A DNA stretch of 64,000 nucleotides from a virus. The stretch is taken from positions 186,001 to 250,000 of IMG/VR virus record IMGVR_UViG_3300017971_000185. The stretch is one strand, 5' to 3'. Below, piece by piece: positions 1 to 9,600 of the stretch. The stretch's first letter is position 1. The number at the start of each line of letters is the position of its first letter. Below the pieces are notes generated by a model, which was given only the letters and a program-made list of their open reading frames with translations, did not search any database and was not told the DNA's origin. The position numbers and the translations under genes were made by a program.

Positions 1-1
1 C

Positions 2-2098
2 GACAAGTCTGCCGTCAACACCCAGAAGCAGATCAAGAAGCTGCGCGAGAAGTATCCGATTTGGTCAAATCGCCCGGCGAACATGTGGTTCAACATCGGA
101 GCCACTGACCGGGATTTCCAAGACGGTGAGGCTCCCATTGCGCTTGGCCAACTCGGTCTCTACGTCAGCAACAACAAGGGCAGGCTCATTGCGCCGGGGA
201 AAGCATACGGTACTGCACAAGCTGCACCGAAAGATCTGGCTGAAGATTTCGAGCAGGAGATGGAGGGTGAGCCCCAGGTAAACACCCGAACACTGGCAGC
301 CGTGTATGGCGGCTACGAGTGGCTCAAGAACAACGAGGAGGAATTCAAGGGCGCGTTGGACATGGACGACGTGCTCATCTCCGCGAGTCGCTTGCTCATT
401 GAGGATCCTCGTGCGTTGGCCCAGCTACAAGACCGAATCAAGTGTCTTTTAATCGACGAAGCACAAGACCTGAACGCTGCGCAGCATCTCTTGTTCGGCC
501 TGATTGCTGGCTATGTCGATCCTGCTACGCAAGCGCCTCGCAAAGACGGGCAGATGACGGCGGATACGTTTGCCTTCATAGGCGACGACCGCCAGGCGAT
601 TTACGCCTTTCGCGGAGCGTTGCCCGATCTCTTCATCGAGAAGTCAGATCTGGTCGAAGGCGGCGAAGGGTTCAACACCAAGACGTTGGATCTGAATTAC
701 CGATCTGGTTCGGCCATTGTCGAGGCTGCCAACAACCTCATCAAGCACAACGAGAAGCAGATCCCGATGGTCTGCAAGGCCAACGTAGAGCGCAAAGGCA
801 CAGGTGCCATCCAGCAGGTGACTCTGAAGACGCTAGAGGATTGTGCTGTCTACGCGGCAGAGCAGATCAAGGCGGCTACACAAGAGCTAGAGGATGTGAA
901 GGACCCCGTCACCCAAGCGGCGAGCCCGTCAGACTTCGGTGTTGCGGTGCGCACGAACAAGGAAGCGTACCAGTACGGCATCGAGATGATCAAACGAGGG
1001 ATTCCGTTCAAGTCGAAGTACAACTTCTTCAAGGGTCCCGCAGTCAAGGCTCTGCTCAACCTGATGACGCTTGCCTCGACTGGCAAGAAGGATGTGCGGC
1101 GCATCAACCGGGCCGTGGTCGAGGGAGTCCGCGCACCTGATTGGGGACTTAGCGAAAAGACTCTCAAGACGCGTCTCACCGAGAAGGCAGGACGCGGGGC
1201 GGACTGGTTTGATTGGCTCAGCAAGGGCGGTTGGAAGGAGATCTATCGAGATCGCGAGATGCAGGAACGGCTGCACAAGTATGTGGGATTCTTGAAGGAG
1301 GTCTTTGATCTCAAGGAGACCGACAGCGACGGGGTTCTCAACTTCCTGACCAACTATCCCGGTCCCGAGGGCAACTTGATCGATGCGTTGGTCGAGAGAG
1401 TCAAGCAGTCGAAAGACGACATGGAGGACTTCGGGAAGCAGTACGAGGACACATCCGAGGAGAACCTACGCGAGTACGCCTCGGCTCCAATCCAGGTGCT
1501 TTTTGAGATCACCAAGACCTATCCCAAGCTGGACGATGCCGTTGCGTATCTCAACGAGCTTTACGAGATGAACGAGCGGCTTTCGAGCACGGACGATCCG
1601 ACTCGTAAGGACTACAAGGAAGATCTCGAAGCCGTGCAGATTGACACGGTGCATGGCTGGAAGGGTCTGGAGTGCAAGAATCTCTTTGTTCCGATGTGGG
1701 AGGGTCGCAGAGGCGGTTTCCCACACGGCAAAGCCGAGGACATGACTTCGGAGCGTCGCCTGGCCTACGTCGCCATCACGCGCGGTGAGGATAGCGTCAC
1801 TATCCTGCGTCCCGAGTTTGATGGCGCTGTCGATCGTGAGGGTCGGCCGATTCCCACTCGCCAGTCTCGTTTCGTGACCGAGGCGTGCATTCAGGACGTG
1901 CCGGCCTATGGGGAGTCGGTTGTCGTGGAAGATCCCGAGGAGCAGGGGCGGACGGCGCAGGAGAAGGAAGCGAAATTCCGTTTCACGGATGACGAGCTAG
2001 ACGCCTACCTCAACGACGATCTCGAATACCTAGAGGGCCTGAGATCCGATGAAGAACCCGAGCGCCGGCTTGAGGCCGAATGGAAGTTTCTGCCATGA
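2..2098 (+). CDS. UvrD/Rep-type superfamily 1 helicase, 5' end outside window
   Basis: The reading frame is open from base 2, so the start and the Walker A motif lie upstream of the window. What remains carries the later SF1A helicase motifs in order: LLIDEAQD (Walker B/motif II, near 450), GDDRQAIYAFRG (motif III, near 580-620), LNYRS (motif IV, near 700), DTVHGWKGLE (motif V, near 1645) and RRLAYVAITRG (motif VI, near 1760-1790). ATP-driven unwinding of duplex DNA is the family role; in a phage this would serve replication or recombination. The C-terminal 80 residues are acidic. It overlaps the next gene by ATGA, suggesting translational coupling. The family is certain; UvrD, Rep or PcrA subtype cannot be decided. 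Confidence 0.93.
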   Translation, partial: DKSAVNTQKQIKKLREKYPIWSNRPANMWFNIGATDRDFQDGEAPIALGQLGLYVSNNKGRLIAPGKAYGTAQAAPKDLAEDFEQEMEGEPQVNTRTLAAVYGGYEWLKNNEEEFKGALDMDDVLISASRLLIEDPRALAQLQDRIKCLLIDEAQDLNAAQHLLFGLIAGYVDPATQAPRKDGQMTADTFAFIGDDRQAIYAFRGALPDLFIEKSDLVEGGEGFNTKTLDLNYRSGSAIVEAANNLIKHNEKQIPMVCKANVERKGTGAIQQVTLKTLEDCAVYAAEQIKAATQELEDVKDPVTQAASPSDFGVAVRTNKEAYQYGIEMIKRGIPFKSKYNFFKGPAVKALLNLMTLASTGKKDVRRINRAVVEGVRAPDWGLSEKTLKTRLTEKAGRGADWFDWLSKGGWKEIYRDREMQERLHKYVGFLKEVFDLKETDSDGVLNFLTNYPGPEGNLIDALVERVKQSKDDMEDFGKQYEDTSEENLREYASAPIQVLFEITKTYPKLDDAVAYLNELYEMNERLSSTDDPTRKDYKEDLEAVQIDTVHGWKGLECKNLFVPMWEGRRGGFPHGKAEDMTSERRLAYVAITRGEDSVTILRPEFDGAVDREGRPIPTRQSRFVTEACIQDVPAYGESVVVEDPEEQGRTAQEKEAKFRFTDDELDAYLNDDLEYLEGLRSDEEPERRLEAEWKFLP

Positions 2099-2925
2099 CG
2101 ACACACGAGGCAGCAGGCGGCACCTACGTCGAGATCTCTCGTGAGGAGTTTGAGGATTGGCTCAACAAGACGGGCTACAAGTGGGAGCGTGATCGATCCA
2201 AGGCCGGAATCTATGTCGTCAAGTTGTCGCCCAACGTAGGTATCCACATCTCATCTTCCATCGGCTCCAGAGACACGGGGCTCGCGAGGGGACGAGCCTC
2301 GGTCAAGATGAAGCTGGTCAGCCTCATCACGGGCTACACGCTCAACAAGAAGGTTCAAGGCCGCGATCACTTCAAGCGTACCAAAGGATGGCGACAGACC
2401 TGGAAGAAGGGTCTGGACGACTTCAAGGGCGCCTACATGAAGGCGAAGGACTGGTACGACAAGCTGGCGACCATCGAGAGCCGGGACGAGTACAAGGACG
2501 AGTGGCTCGGGAAGATCGAGGAGATCGGCGGCTGGGAAACCGATCGGATGCTCAAGGACTTCCACGACAAGCTGGAGAAGGGGAGCGTTCTTTCAGACAA
2601 GCAAGAAGCGGCGATTGAGCGCACCAAAGGACGGGGTGCTGGGCCTGGGAGAGCACCCCAAGAAGCGCCAAATGAGGAGTTGCTTGCCAAGCTGCGGGAG
2701 CTTTGGAAGCGAGCCAAGGCAGCCGCCGATCGCGGGGATCGGGACGGTGAGTGGACGATGGGCTTCGCCCAGAACATGGGCGAGAAGTTGAAGAAGGGGT
2801 GGCGTCTCACGCCCAATGAGAAACGGAAAATCGATGAGAAGCTCAAGAGGTATCGCGTCGCCTCGATGCTCGCGGAAGGTGCGATCCAACGCGTAGCTTC
2901 TCAGTTTCTCGCTAGGAGCCTGTAG
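2095..2925 (+). CDS. Phage protein of unknown function with C-terminal RVA tag
   Basis: A 276-aa protein starting at the ATG that overlaps the helicase stop (ATGA); a further ATG at 2080 is in frame but lies inside the helicase gene. It is rich in Lys, Trp and Asp with no recognised domain. The middle (residues about 90-170) is predicted helical. It ends with the segment IQRVASQFLARSL, which resembles the N-termini of two small proteins near 38 kb. Its stop TAG overlaps the GTG start of the first giant fibre by one base, so it may be produced with the fibres. Function is not assigned. Confidence 0.8.
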   Translation: MTTHEAAGGTYVEISREEFEDWLNKTGYKWERDRSKAGIYVVKLSPNVGIHISSSIGSRDTGLARGRASVKMKLVSLITGYTLNKKVQGRDHFKRTKGWRQTWKKGLDDFKGAYMKAKDWYDKLATIESRDEYKDEWLGKIEEIGGWETDRMLKDFHDKLEKGSVLSDKQEAAIERTKGRGAGPGRAPQEAPNEELLAKLRELWKRAKAAADRGDRDGEWTMGFAQNMGEKLKKGWRLTPNEKRKIDEKLKRYRVASMLAEGAIQRVASQFLARSL

Positions 2926-5273
2926 TGGGAGTCACGACTAGCAGCAACTACCGAGCACTGCTTGAGATCATTGACCTGAGCATCGCCTTGGGCAATGGGA
3001 ACCTGACGGGCGGCAACCATGTCGTGTTCACGTCGGGCGACGAGATGCGCGGTGAGGATCTCATGGGTCCTGGCGCTGCCGGTGCTCTGTTCCTACGGGG
3101 AGGCGATTCGCTGGGAGCGGGAGGCGATGGCGGCGATGTTGCCGTGCGCTTTGGCTCTCCCGATACCACCGGAAACGTAGGCACGATCTACATTGGTGAC
3201 ACGGCTCTGTTGCCTCCGGGTATTCCGGCTGCCGAGATTCCGGGCTCGGTCCTCATTGGTGGGGATACGAGAGTAGCCGATCCGGGTGGCTTGATCTGGG
3301 TCATGGCCGCTGGAGGCAATCCGATGGGGTTGCCTATTGCAGCTCAGGCAGGATCGGTCTGGTGCGAAGCAGGAGGAAGTGTAGGTGCGCTTCCGGGTGG
3401 CCTTTTCTATGCCAGGGGAGGAACAACACCTGTTGGAGCCCCCGTTTCCGGTCTTGGGGGAGTTGAGAATGCTGCCTATCTCCTTGGTGGAGATGCTGAT
3501 AACGATGACGATGCGGGCCAAGTCAACGTACAAGGAGGAGAAAGCAAAGGAACGGCAGGTGATGGGGGTCAGGTCACTGTAGAGGGGGGTCCTATTTTTG
3601 TGGGCGGCAACGTAGGTGGTGTTGGGGGTCCTGTTTATGTACAAGGTGGGGTCAATCTTTCAGGAAGTGGCCAGCCAGGTGGTTTGGTTGATGTAGCAGG
3701 TGGGAATCCTGGCGGAAAGGTCACGATTCAAGGAGGTCCTTCTTCTGTAGCGGTGAGTGGTGGAGATGTGGTTCTTACGCCTGGCGGCGGTGTTGGTGCG
3801 GTTGGTGTAGTTCAGACGACTGATGCAACGTCTGGGCATCAGATGGAGGGCTACTGCACGGTTGGGTCTCTCGCGTCTCCAATAGGGGTGGAAAAGCTAC
3901 GGGTTGTTGGGGATGCGAGAGTCGAAGGTAAGCTCACAGTTACGGGGCTGATTGATCCGACAGGACTTGTTGTTTCGGAGCAGATCGCCAAGCCGTTTGA
4001 TCCGACGGGGACGATTTACGGTGTTTATTGGGTTCAACGGGGAACGCCATGCTTGCCCTACTTCACGGACGATCAAGGCAATGATCACAACTTGCTTGGC
4101 GGTGGTGGTGTAGGCACCTACGATTCTTACCTTGATCAAGGCGCTGGTGCGGATGCAGATCCGATCTTCACGGACATGCCGCCTATCCAGGCGAAGATCG
4201 CAGGGCTTCCCGTACTCTCTGTTGGCTACCCAGCCACCAATACGCTTCATTTTCTCCCTGGCACGAACCTGTCACTCGTTACTCCTTTCATCGGTGCATA
4301 CGCTCTGCCCAACACTGAGATTCGGGGGACTGCGCCCATCGGGCCACTTGGAACAGTGGCCAATGATGCTGCTGTGGTGACGGTTTCCAATGTCGGCTTT
4401 CCGGGAGCTACTTTTGAGGATGTTCGTACGTTTAAAGACGTATGTTTCAGTCATGCGTCCTTTGCGATTGCTCCGACTTTCTTCTTCACGAATTCTCCCT
4501 ACTGCGAGTTTGACAACGTATCGACGCTGATTCCGGCAAATGCAAGTCCCACGGTCGGGATCTGGTATCAGACATTTCCCGGCAAGTTTGAGAGGCTAAG
4601 GATCAACAAGACGATCCTCGGGGGACAGTCTTTCGAGATGGACGGGGGCACACTGGATGTCATCGTAGAAACCGGCAATCAGATCGCAAACAGTGCCTTT
4701 ATTGGAACCGGAAACCTTCGCTTCTTTTTGAAAGGAAGCGGGAATTACATCAGCACTTCGCAAGGTCCCACCCTCGATATCGAGATCGGAGACGGGACTG
4801 TGGGAGTCCCTCCCAAATTCAGCGGAGCCGAGACATTCACGTTTGGTGCGGGCACCCATTCGTGGAATTGGTCGGGAGGGCCCGTACCGCCTGGCACGAC
4901 CGGATACCAACTCTGTCCTGGAGGGGGCATGTTGGTTGGCGATCCGCCCCCTCCCGATCCCGGCGGCGGGGGAACACAGCTTCAAGCGGGCCGAACCGTG
5001 AGAGGTATCGTTCGCGGAATTCACGTTCAGATCGGAGCGAATGTCAGCAACGCGAATTTCAACGTGTGGATCCTCGAAGGCGGTGTCCTGAAGTATCAAG
5101 AGGGTCCGGCCCCGTTCCCCTTCTCTCTTCTTGGATGTGTGGGACTGGGGACATATCTCTCCACGACATTCGCCGAATTGACGGGCACGTTTCCCCTCGC
5201 CGTCTGGATCGTTCCAGCCGCGCTGAGTCAGGGGGACTGGGATCACATCAACGTCTCCTTCTTCGTCAGGTAG
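2925..5273 (+). CDS. Giant glycine-rich tail-fibre-like protein A (782 aa)
   Basis: GTG start overlapping the previous stop. The N-terminus (TSSNYRALLEIID) matches that of the 154-aa fibre-like protein at 6137. Residues about 30-300 are irregular Gly-rich repeats of the type GG.V.V.GG with alternating hydrophobic residues, as in beta-helical or collagen-like phage fibres. A linker KLTVTGLIDPTG (near 3930) recurs in the 1655-aa fibre. The C-terminal half is poor in Gly and looks beta-rich; the last 100 residues, after a Pro/Gly-rich hinge, may be a receptor-binding tip. A virion fibre role is inferred from composition, module sharing and position. No lipid or secretion signal is present. Confidence 0.8.
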   Translation: MGVTTSSNYRALLEIIDLSIALGNGNLTGGNHVVFTSGDEMRGEDLMGPGAAGALFLRGGDSLGAGGDGGDVAVRFGSPDTTGNVGTIYIGDTALLPPGIPAAEIPGSVLIGGDTRVADPGGLIWVMAAGGNPMGLPIAAQAGSVWCEAGGSVGALPGGLFYARGGTTPVGAPVSGLGGVENAAYLLGGDADNDDDAGQVNVQGGESKGTAGDGGQVTVEGGPIFVGGNVGGVGGPVYVQGGVNLSGSGQPGGLVDVAGGNPGGKVTIQGGPSSVAVSGGDVVLTPGGGVGAVGVVQTTDATSGHQMEGYCTVGSLASPIGVEKLRVVGDARVEGKLTVTGLIDPTGLVVSEQIAKPFDPTGTIYGVYWVQRGTPCLPYFTDDQGNDHNLLGGGGVGTYDSYLDQGAGADADPIFTDMPPIQAKIAGLPVLSVGYPATNTLHFLPGTNLSLVTPFIGAYALPNTEIRGTAPIGPLGTVANDAAVVTVSNVGFPGATFEDVRTFKDVCFSHASFAIAPTFFFTNSPYCEFDNVSTLIPANASPTVGIWYQTFPGKFERLRINKTILGGQSFEMDGGTLDVIVETGNQIANSAFIGTGNLRFFLKGSGNYISTSQGPTLDIEIGDGTVGVPPKFSGAETFTFGAGTHSWNWSGGPVPPGTTGYQLCPGGGMLVGDPPPPDPGGGGTQLQAGRTVRGIVRGIHVQIGANVSNANFNVWILEGGVLKYQEGPAPFPFSLLGCVGLGTYLSTTFAELTGTFPLAVWIVPAALSQGDWDHINVSFFVR

Positions 5274-5280
5274 GAAGATC

Positions 5281-6036
5281 ATGCGCGAAGCCAACACGAC
5301 AACGCCCAACTTCGTCGGTACTCCGGCAGGATGGCGGCGCGTGGGATTCACGGACCAAGACGGGATTGTACAAGTGGCGATGGTCAAGATGGAGGCGGAC
5401 TGGGATGTCGAGGTTCACATCGAGGAAGAAAATTGGACGTGGTACTGCGTCGGGGTGAGCCCCGATAAGCAGCAAGTCGTTGCCGAAAGGTGGCTCGTCA
5501 ACCATGCGCCTCGGAGACTTGAGTATGGCGATCTGGCGGAGCAGCAGGCTGCGATGGATGGACAAGATGCCACGACGCTTGATCATGCTGGTCTTGTGAC
5601 CGCTCTCAAGTCTGCGCTTACCAGTGGAGACAGCCCACCGCAGGTTCCACCGCGGACGTTCGATCTCACGCCGGTAAACGATACTCACACGATCGAGCAG
5701 GTCGGTCCGGGTCTGTTCCAGCGAGGGGATCTGTGCTTCTCGAATCGGAACGAGTACCGAGCGTGGTGGTTTGATCTCGGGGGGCGACGCGAGGCCATGC
5801 GCACGATGTCGGTAGTGGGCCACATCCGGCACGTCTACAAGAATGGCAATCGAGAGATCTTCTTCCTGTTTGAGATTGATGACGACTATCTGTTGGAGCA
5901 CGTCCGTCCGTGGGAAGGGACGCTCCAGAGGCGTCACGTCCGGGTTCCGAAGACAACGGTGACGGCGACAGAGCCGCCAGACATCATCGAGGAGTTGGAT
6001 CCTCAGCTTGTCTTTGACCCGGATGCCTTCGCCTGA
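5281..6036 (+). CDS. Hypothetical protein in the fibre locus (251 aa)
   Basis: Starts at ATG 5281, seven bases after the fibre stop, preceded by an AGGAAGA Shine-Dalgarno-like stretch. It is soluble with no Gly repeats. Residues about 10-80 are rich in Trp and acidic residues; residues about 130-240 (from RTFDLTPVNDTHTIEQ) look like a second beta-rich domain. I do not recognise the family. Location between fibre genes suggests a fibre accessory, assembly or baseplate-linked part, but nothing in the sequence proves it. Confidence 0.75.
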   Translation: MREANTTTPNFVGTPAGWRRVGFTDQDGIVQVAMVKMEADWDVEVHIEEENWTWYCVGVSPDKQQVVAERWLVNHAPRRLEYGDLAEQQAAMDGQDATTLDHAGLVTALKSALTSGDSPPQVPPRTFDLTPVNDTHTIEQVGPGLFQRGDLCFSNRNEYRAWWFDLGGRREAMRTMSVVGHIRHVYKNGNREIFFLFEIDDDYLLEHVRPWEGTLQRRHVRVPKTTVTATEPPDIIEELDPQLVFDPDAFA

Positions 6037-6073
6037 GTGACATTTGGGGCGCATAGCCCGCGCGGATAGGGCC

Positions 6074-6127
6074 GGAGGCTCGTTTTTCTGGCTGTAGGGC
6101 AGCCGTAAACGAGGGGCCTTCGCCTCC
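6074..6127 (+). other. Structured intergenic hairpin between fibre genes
   Basis: This 54-nt element can fold as a nested stem: GGAGGC (6074-6079) with GCCTCC (6122-6127), CTCGTTT (6079-6085) with AAACGAG (6107-6113), and GGCTG (6090-6094) with CAGCC (6100-6104). It fills most of the 100-nt gap before the GTG start at 6137. There is no 3' T-tract, so a simple intrinsic terminator is less likely than an mRNA-processing, stability or attenuation element. Confidence 0.5.
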
Positions 6128-6136
6128 CTTCCAAAC

Positions 6137-6601
6137 GTGCTTTCTACTTCCTCAAACTTCAGAGCCCTCCTCGATCTCATCGGGGCCGCGGCAACCGTCG
6201 TTCATGCGGGTGTCGGGTCTCCTGAGGGTTCGGAGATTGGGAACATTGGGGACATTTACGCGCGGTTGGACGGAGGCCCTGGAAACTCCCTTTACCTCAA
6301 GGTCGCAGGAAACGGTCTGAACACGGGGTGGGTCCCAGGCGGCCCGGCGTTGGAGGCAGATCTGACTGCTCAGACGACGCCGCCAACCAGCACGTTCACG
6401 TTGGGAGCCAAGGCTTTTCACAATCCTTCTATTCAAGTCGTAATGGAAGTTTACCTGAATGGTCAGCAGCAGGTTCGGGGAGCCGGTGCTGACTACACGG
6501 TGTCAGAGAGCGGGGGTCCAGGCACGGGGTACGACACCATTTCGTTCACGTTTACACCCCGAGCAGGAGACCGTCTGCTCGTTTTTTACCTGCCTCTGTA
6601 G
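6137..6601 (+). CDS. Short tail-fibre-like protein (154 aa)
   Basis: GTG start. The N-terminal SSNFRALLDLIG repeats the start of fibre A. It then carries the common tail-fibre module GNIGDIYARLDGG followed by SLYLK and NTGW (6237-6330), known from many phage fibres. The C-terminal 60 residues (VYLNGQQQVRGAGADYTVSE onward, with a final GDRLLVFYL) match the C-terminal tip of the 2543-aa protein (VNVYVNGALQRNG and SGDTIIMEIF). It therefore looks like a minimal fibre holding only the anchor, one module and the tip. It could attach to the same site as the giant fibres. Confidence 0.8.
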   Translation: MLSTSSNFRALLDLIGAAATVVHAGVGSPEGSEIGNIGDIYARLDGGPGNSLYLKVAGNGLNTGWVPGGPALEADLTAQTTPPTSTFTLGAKAFHNPSIQVVMEVYLNGQQQVRGAGADYTVSESGGPGTGYDTISFTFTPRAGDRLLVFYLPL

Positions 6602-6619
6602 GCAAGGAGCACACAGGCC

Positions 6620-9600
6620 ATGTCGCGCACACAACTCAATCCAGATGCCGTCGATACTCTACTCCAGACAGAGTTTGACGACACGAAGACGACCGGCTCC
6701 GGCATGGAGTCGACTCCCACGAACCTCATCGACAACATCAACAACGCGATCACGATGTTGCGTGAGTTTTCGGGGTCGTCGGAGTGGTATACGAAACCGG
6801 CGGACAATACCGAGACCTTCCAGACGACCAAGGCCAATGCGCGTCAGGTCTTCGCGTTCCGCACCTACGTCCTCACGGATGTGACGGTAACGGCGGCTCA
6901 GAATTATGAGGTTCTGAACGTCGCTGGGGGCGAAGCTCCGACTGTGACGGCATCTGTGGGTGCAGTCACAACTGAGGGCGCGGTCGTGGCCTACTATTCA
7001 GGTTTTCCAGGCCATAGTTTGGTTGAGGTTACGGGGCCGGATGCTCTGAATCCCGTAAACCTGTGCTTGCTCGTTGATGCCGCGACCGGCGATGCGATCC
7101 AGTCGAGTAACGGTTTTGAGATCAAGGCGCTCCTTCAATATGAGATCAATGTAGATGGTGACCCGTTCAATGATACGGATAAGCGTGTCCAGCTTTCGTT
7201 CGTGGAGAGAAATGCAGGCGGAACCGATCTCATCGCTACCCTTGCTGCGGACATCGCGACAAAGACCATCAATTACTCCTATCCGCGACGACTCCAATAT
7301 CAGAATCTCCCCGAGTCTGTGTTCCTGACTGGATTCTTCGCGGACAACGTCGCTGCGGTTGACGTGACTCTGACCAACGCGGCAACCAATCAGTCTGGCG
7401 ATGTCACTTACACGACCAAGGACATCAATTGGGTCATTCCGGCCAACGAGGATCACTTCCAGTTTGAGGATGGGACCAACGTCATCGCCAAATTCGAGCG
7501 CGACGGAGCAGGCAATGGCGATGTGACTCTCGGTAGCTCTGGTGCAAGCTCCGACATCACGATTGCTGGTTCACTCCTCGACATCGACGTATCCAGTACG
7601 GTTGACATCAAGAACGGTCTTGCGGTCGATACAGACGCAGCGGGCACGACGATCAACATCGGCGTCACTCCGAACCAGATCGATGTTGCCGGAAACCTGA
7701 CGCTTGACGCGAGTGCAGGAGCGATCACGACCAACGCGACAGATGCGGCCAACACGATCAAGACGACTTCCAGCGGCAGTGTGATCGTTGACGGCATCAG
7801 TGGCGTCGAGATCAACTCGACTTCTGGTTCAATCCAGATTGGCAACGACGCGGACGCTCAGAACATCCTCATCGGAACCGGAGGAGCCGCACGAACGATC
7901 TCGATCGGAAACGAGACTGGCGCAACGGCTCTGGATCTCGATGCTGGTACGGGTGGTGTGACGATCGATGCCGAGGGTGCTGGGGTCATCCAAATTGGTA
8001 ATCAGGCCGATACTGGAACAATCAGCATCGGAACGGGTGTCGCGGCTCGCACGATCACAATCGGAAACGCGACAGGTGCAACCGTTGTAGATCTTGACGC
8101 GGGAACCGGCGGGTTCACGCTTGATTCGACGGTGGATGGCACCACTGCGATGATGACGTGGACGACTACGGGCGGTGCAGATGGCGATTCGGTTGAGATC
8201 TTCGTGGGTGAGACAGATCCTTCGGCTGGTGGTGGTGTTGTTGCGCCCGTCGGTTCGATGTTGTGGCGTGACTCGGGCGGAACGGGGACGACAGGTGAAG
8301 CATGGCTCAAGACAGGAGCCGGGAACACAGATTGGGAACAGATCCAAACCGGTGGTGGTGACACGACTCTCCAGGTTGCCTACGAGAATGGCAACACGAT
8401 CACGACAAACGGTGGAGAAGGGAACATCACCTTCGACGGAACCGAGGATTTCATTGTTGGTGGCTCTGTAACTGTTGCTTTTGATACGACAGATGCGATC
8501 ACCTTTGATGCGGATGCCAATTCTAACTTCACTGTCGATGACGCGGATCTGACTCTTTCGACCACTACAGGTGGTGTGGTTGATGTCGATGGTGAGGATG
8601 GGATTACGATCGATTCTAATGCCGGAGCCATTGGAATTGGTACGGAGGACGACACGGGGGACATCAACATTGGAACCGGAGCGGCTGCGCGTTCGATCAC
8701 GGTGGGTAACACGACCGGCACAACAGGAATCGACTACATCGCCGGAACCGGTGGTCACGATTTCACCACGGGCATCGCGGTGGACTCGGGCGGCGGCGTC
8801 GCGGACACCATCTACATAGGTCTCGGCGGGACGGTGAACGGTGAGACCGGCGTGGCGAACACCATCCAGCCAGGGACGGGTGGTAATCTTGAGGTTCGGG
8901 GAGGTGCGGGAGCGAGCAATTCGGGCTACGTTTCGCTTGCTACACAGGACGGCGGAACGGATAGTGATGCGGGTACGGTTTACATCTCACCGGGGGACGG
9001 AGTGGGCACGGGAGATGGTGGCGATGTTTCGCTGAACTGTGGTGACGCGGATACTTCGGGGAACGGCGGAAGTTTCAGCGGGACGGCTGGAACAAGTGGG
9101 TCTTCTTCGGGGGCAGCCGGTACTGTTTCATTTACTGGTGGTACGGCTGGAGCCGCAACGGTAGCTGGTGGGGCTGTCACGTTCCAAGGCGGAACAGGCA
9201 ATACGACTGGAGTCGGCGGGGCAGCGACACTCCAGGGTGGTATTCCGGGCACTACAGGAGTTGGTGGTGCGGCGAACGTCTACGGTCGCGATGGCGGATC
9301 GTCAGGCGGTGCTGGCGGCGGGGTCAACGTCGCGTCGGGTAGCGGTCAGGCTGGAAATACGGCGGGCGGAGAGGTCGACATCACGACCGGAGCGGGTTTC
9401 GGGACCGGCAGCGGAGGCGTTCTCGACGTCAATACCGGGACTTCGGGTTCGGGTGCGACGGGAGACGGTGGAGACATCGACATCGACACTGCCTCGTCCT
9501 CGGCTACAAACGGAGACGCCGGGAACATTCTCATCAATACAGGTGACGGTACGGGGTCAGGAGACGGTGGCGATCTGGTCATCGGCCTGGGCGACGCAGT

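Noticed and set aside
4596-6180. Minus-strand reading frames of 263 and 304 codons
   Set aside because: Both are shadows of plus-strand genes; composition is Arg/Pro/Ser-rich as in antisense frames.
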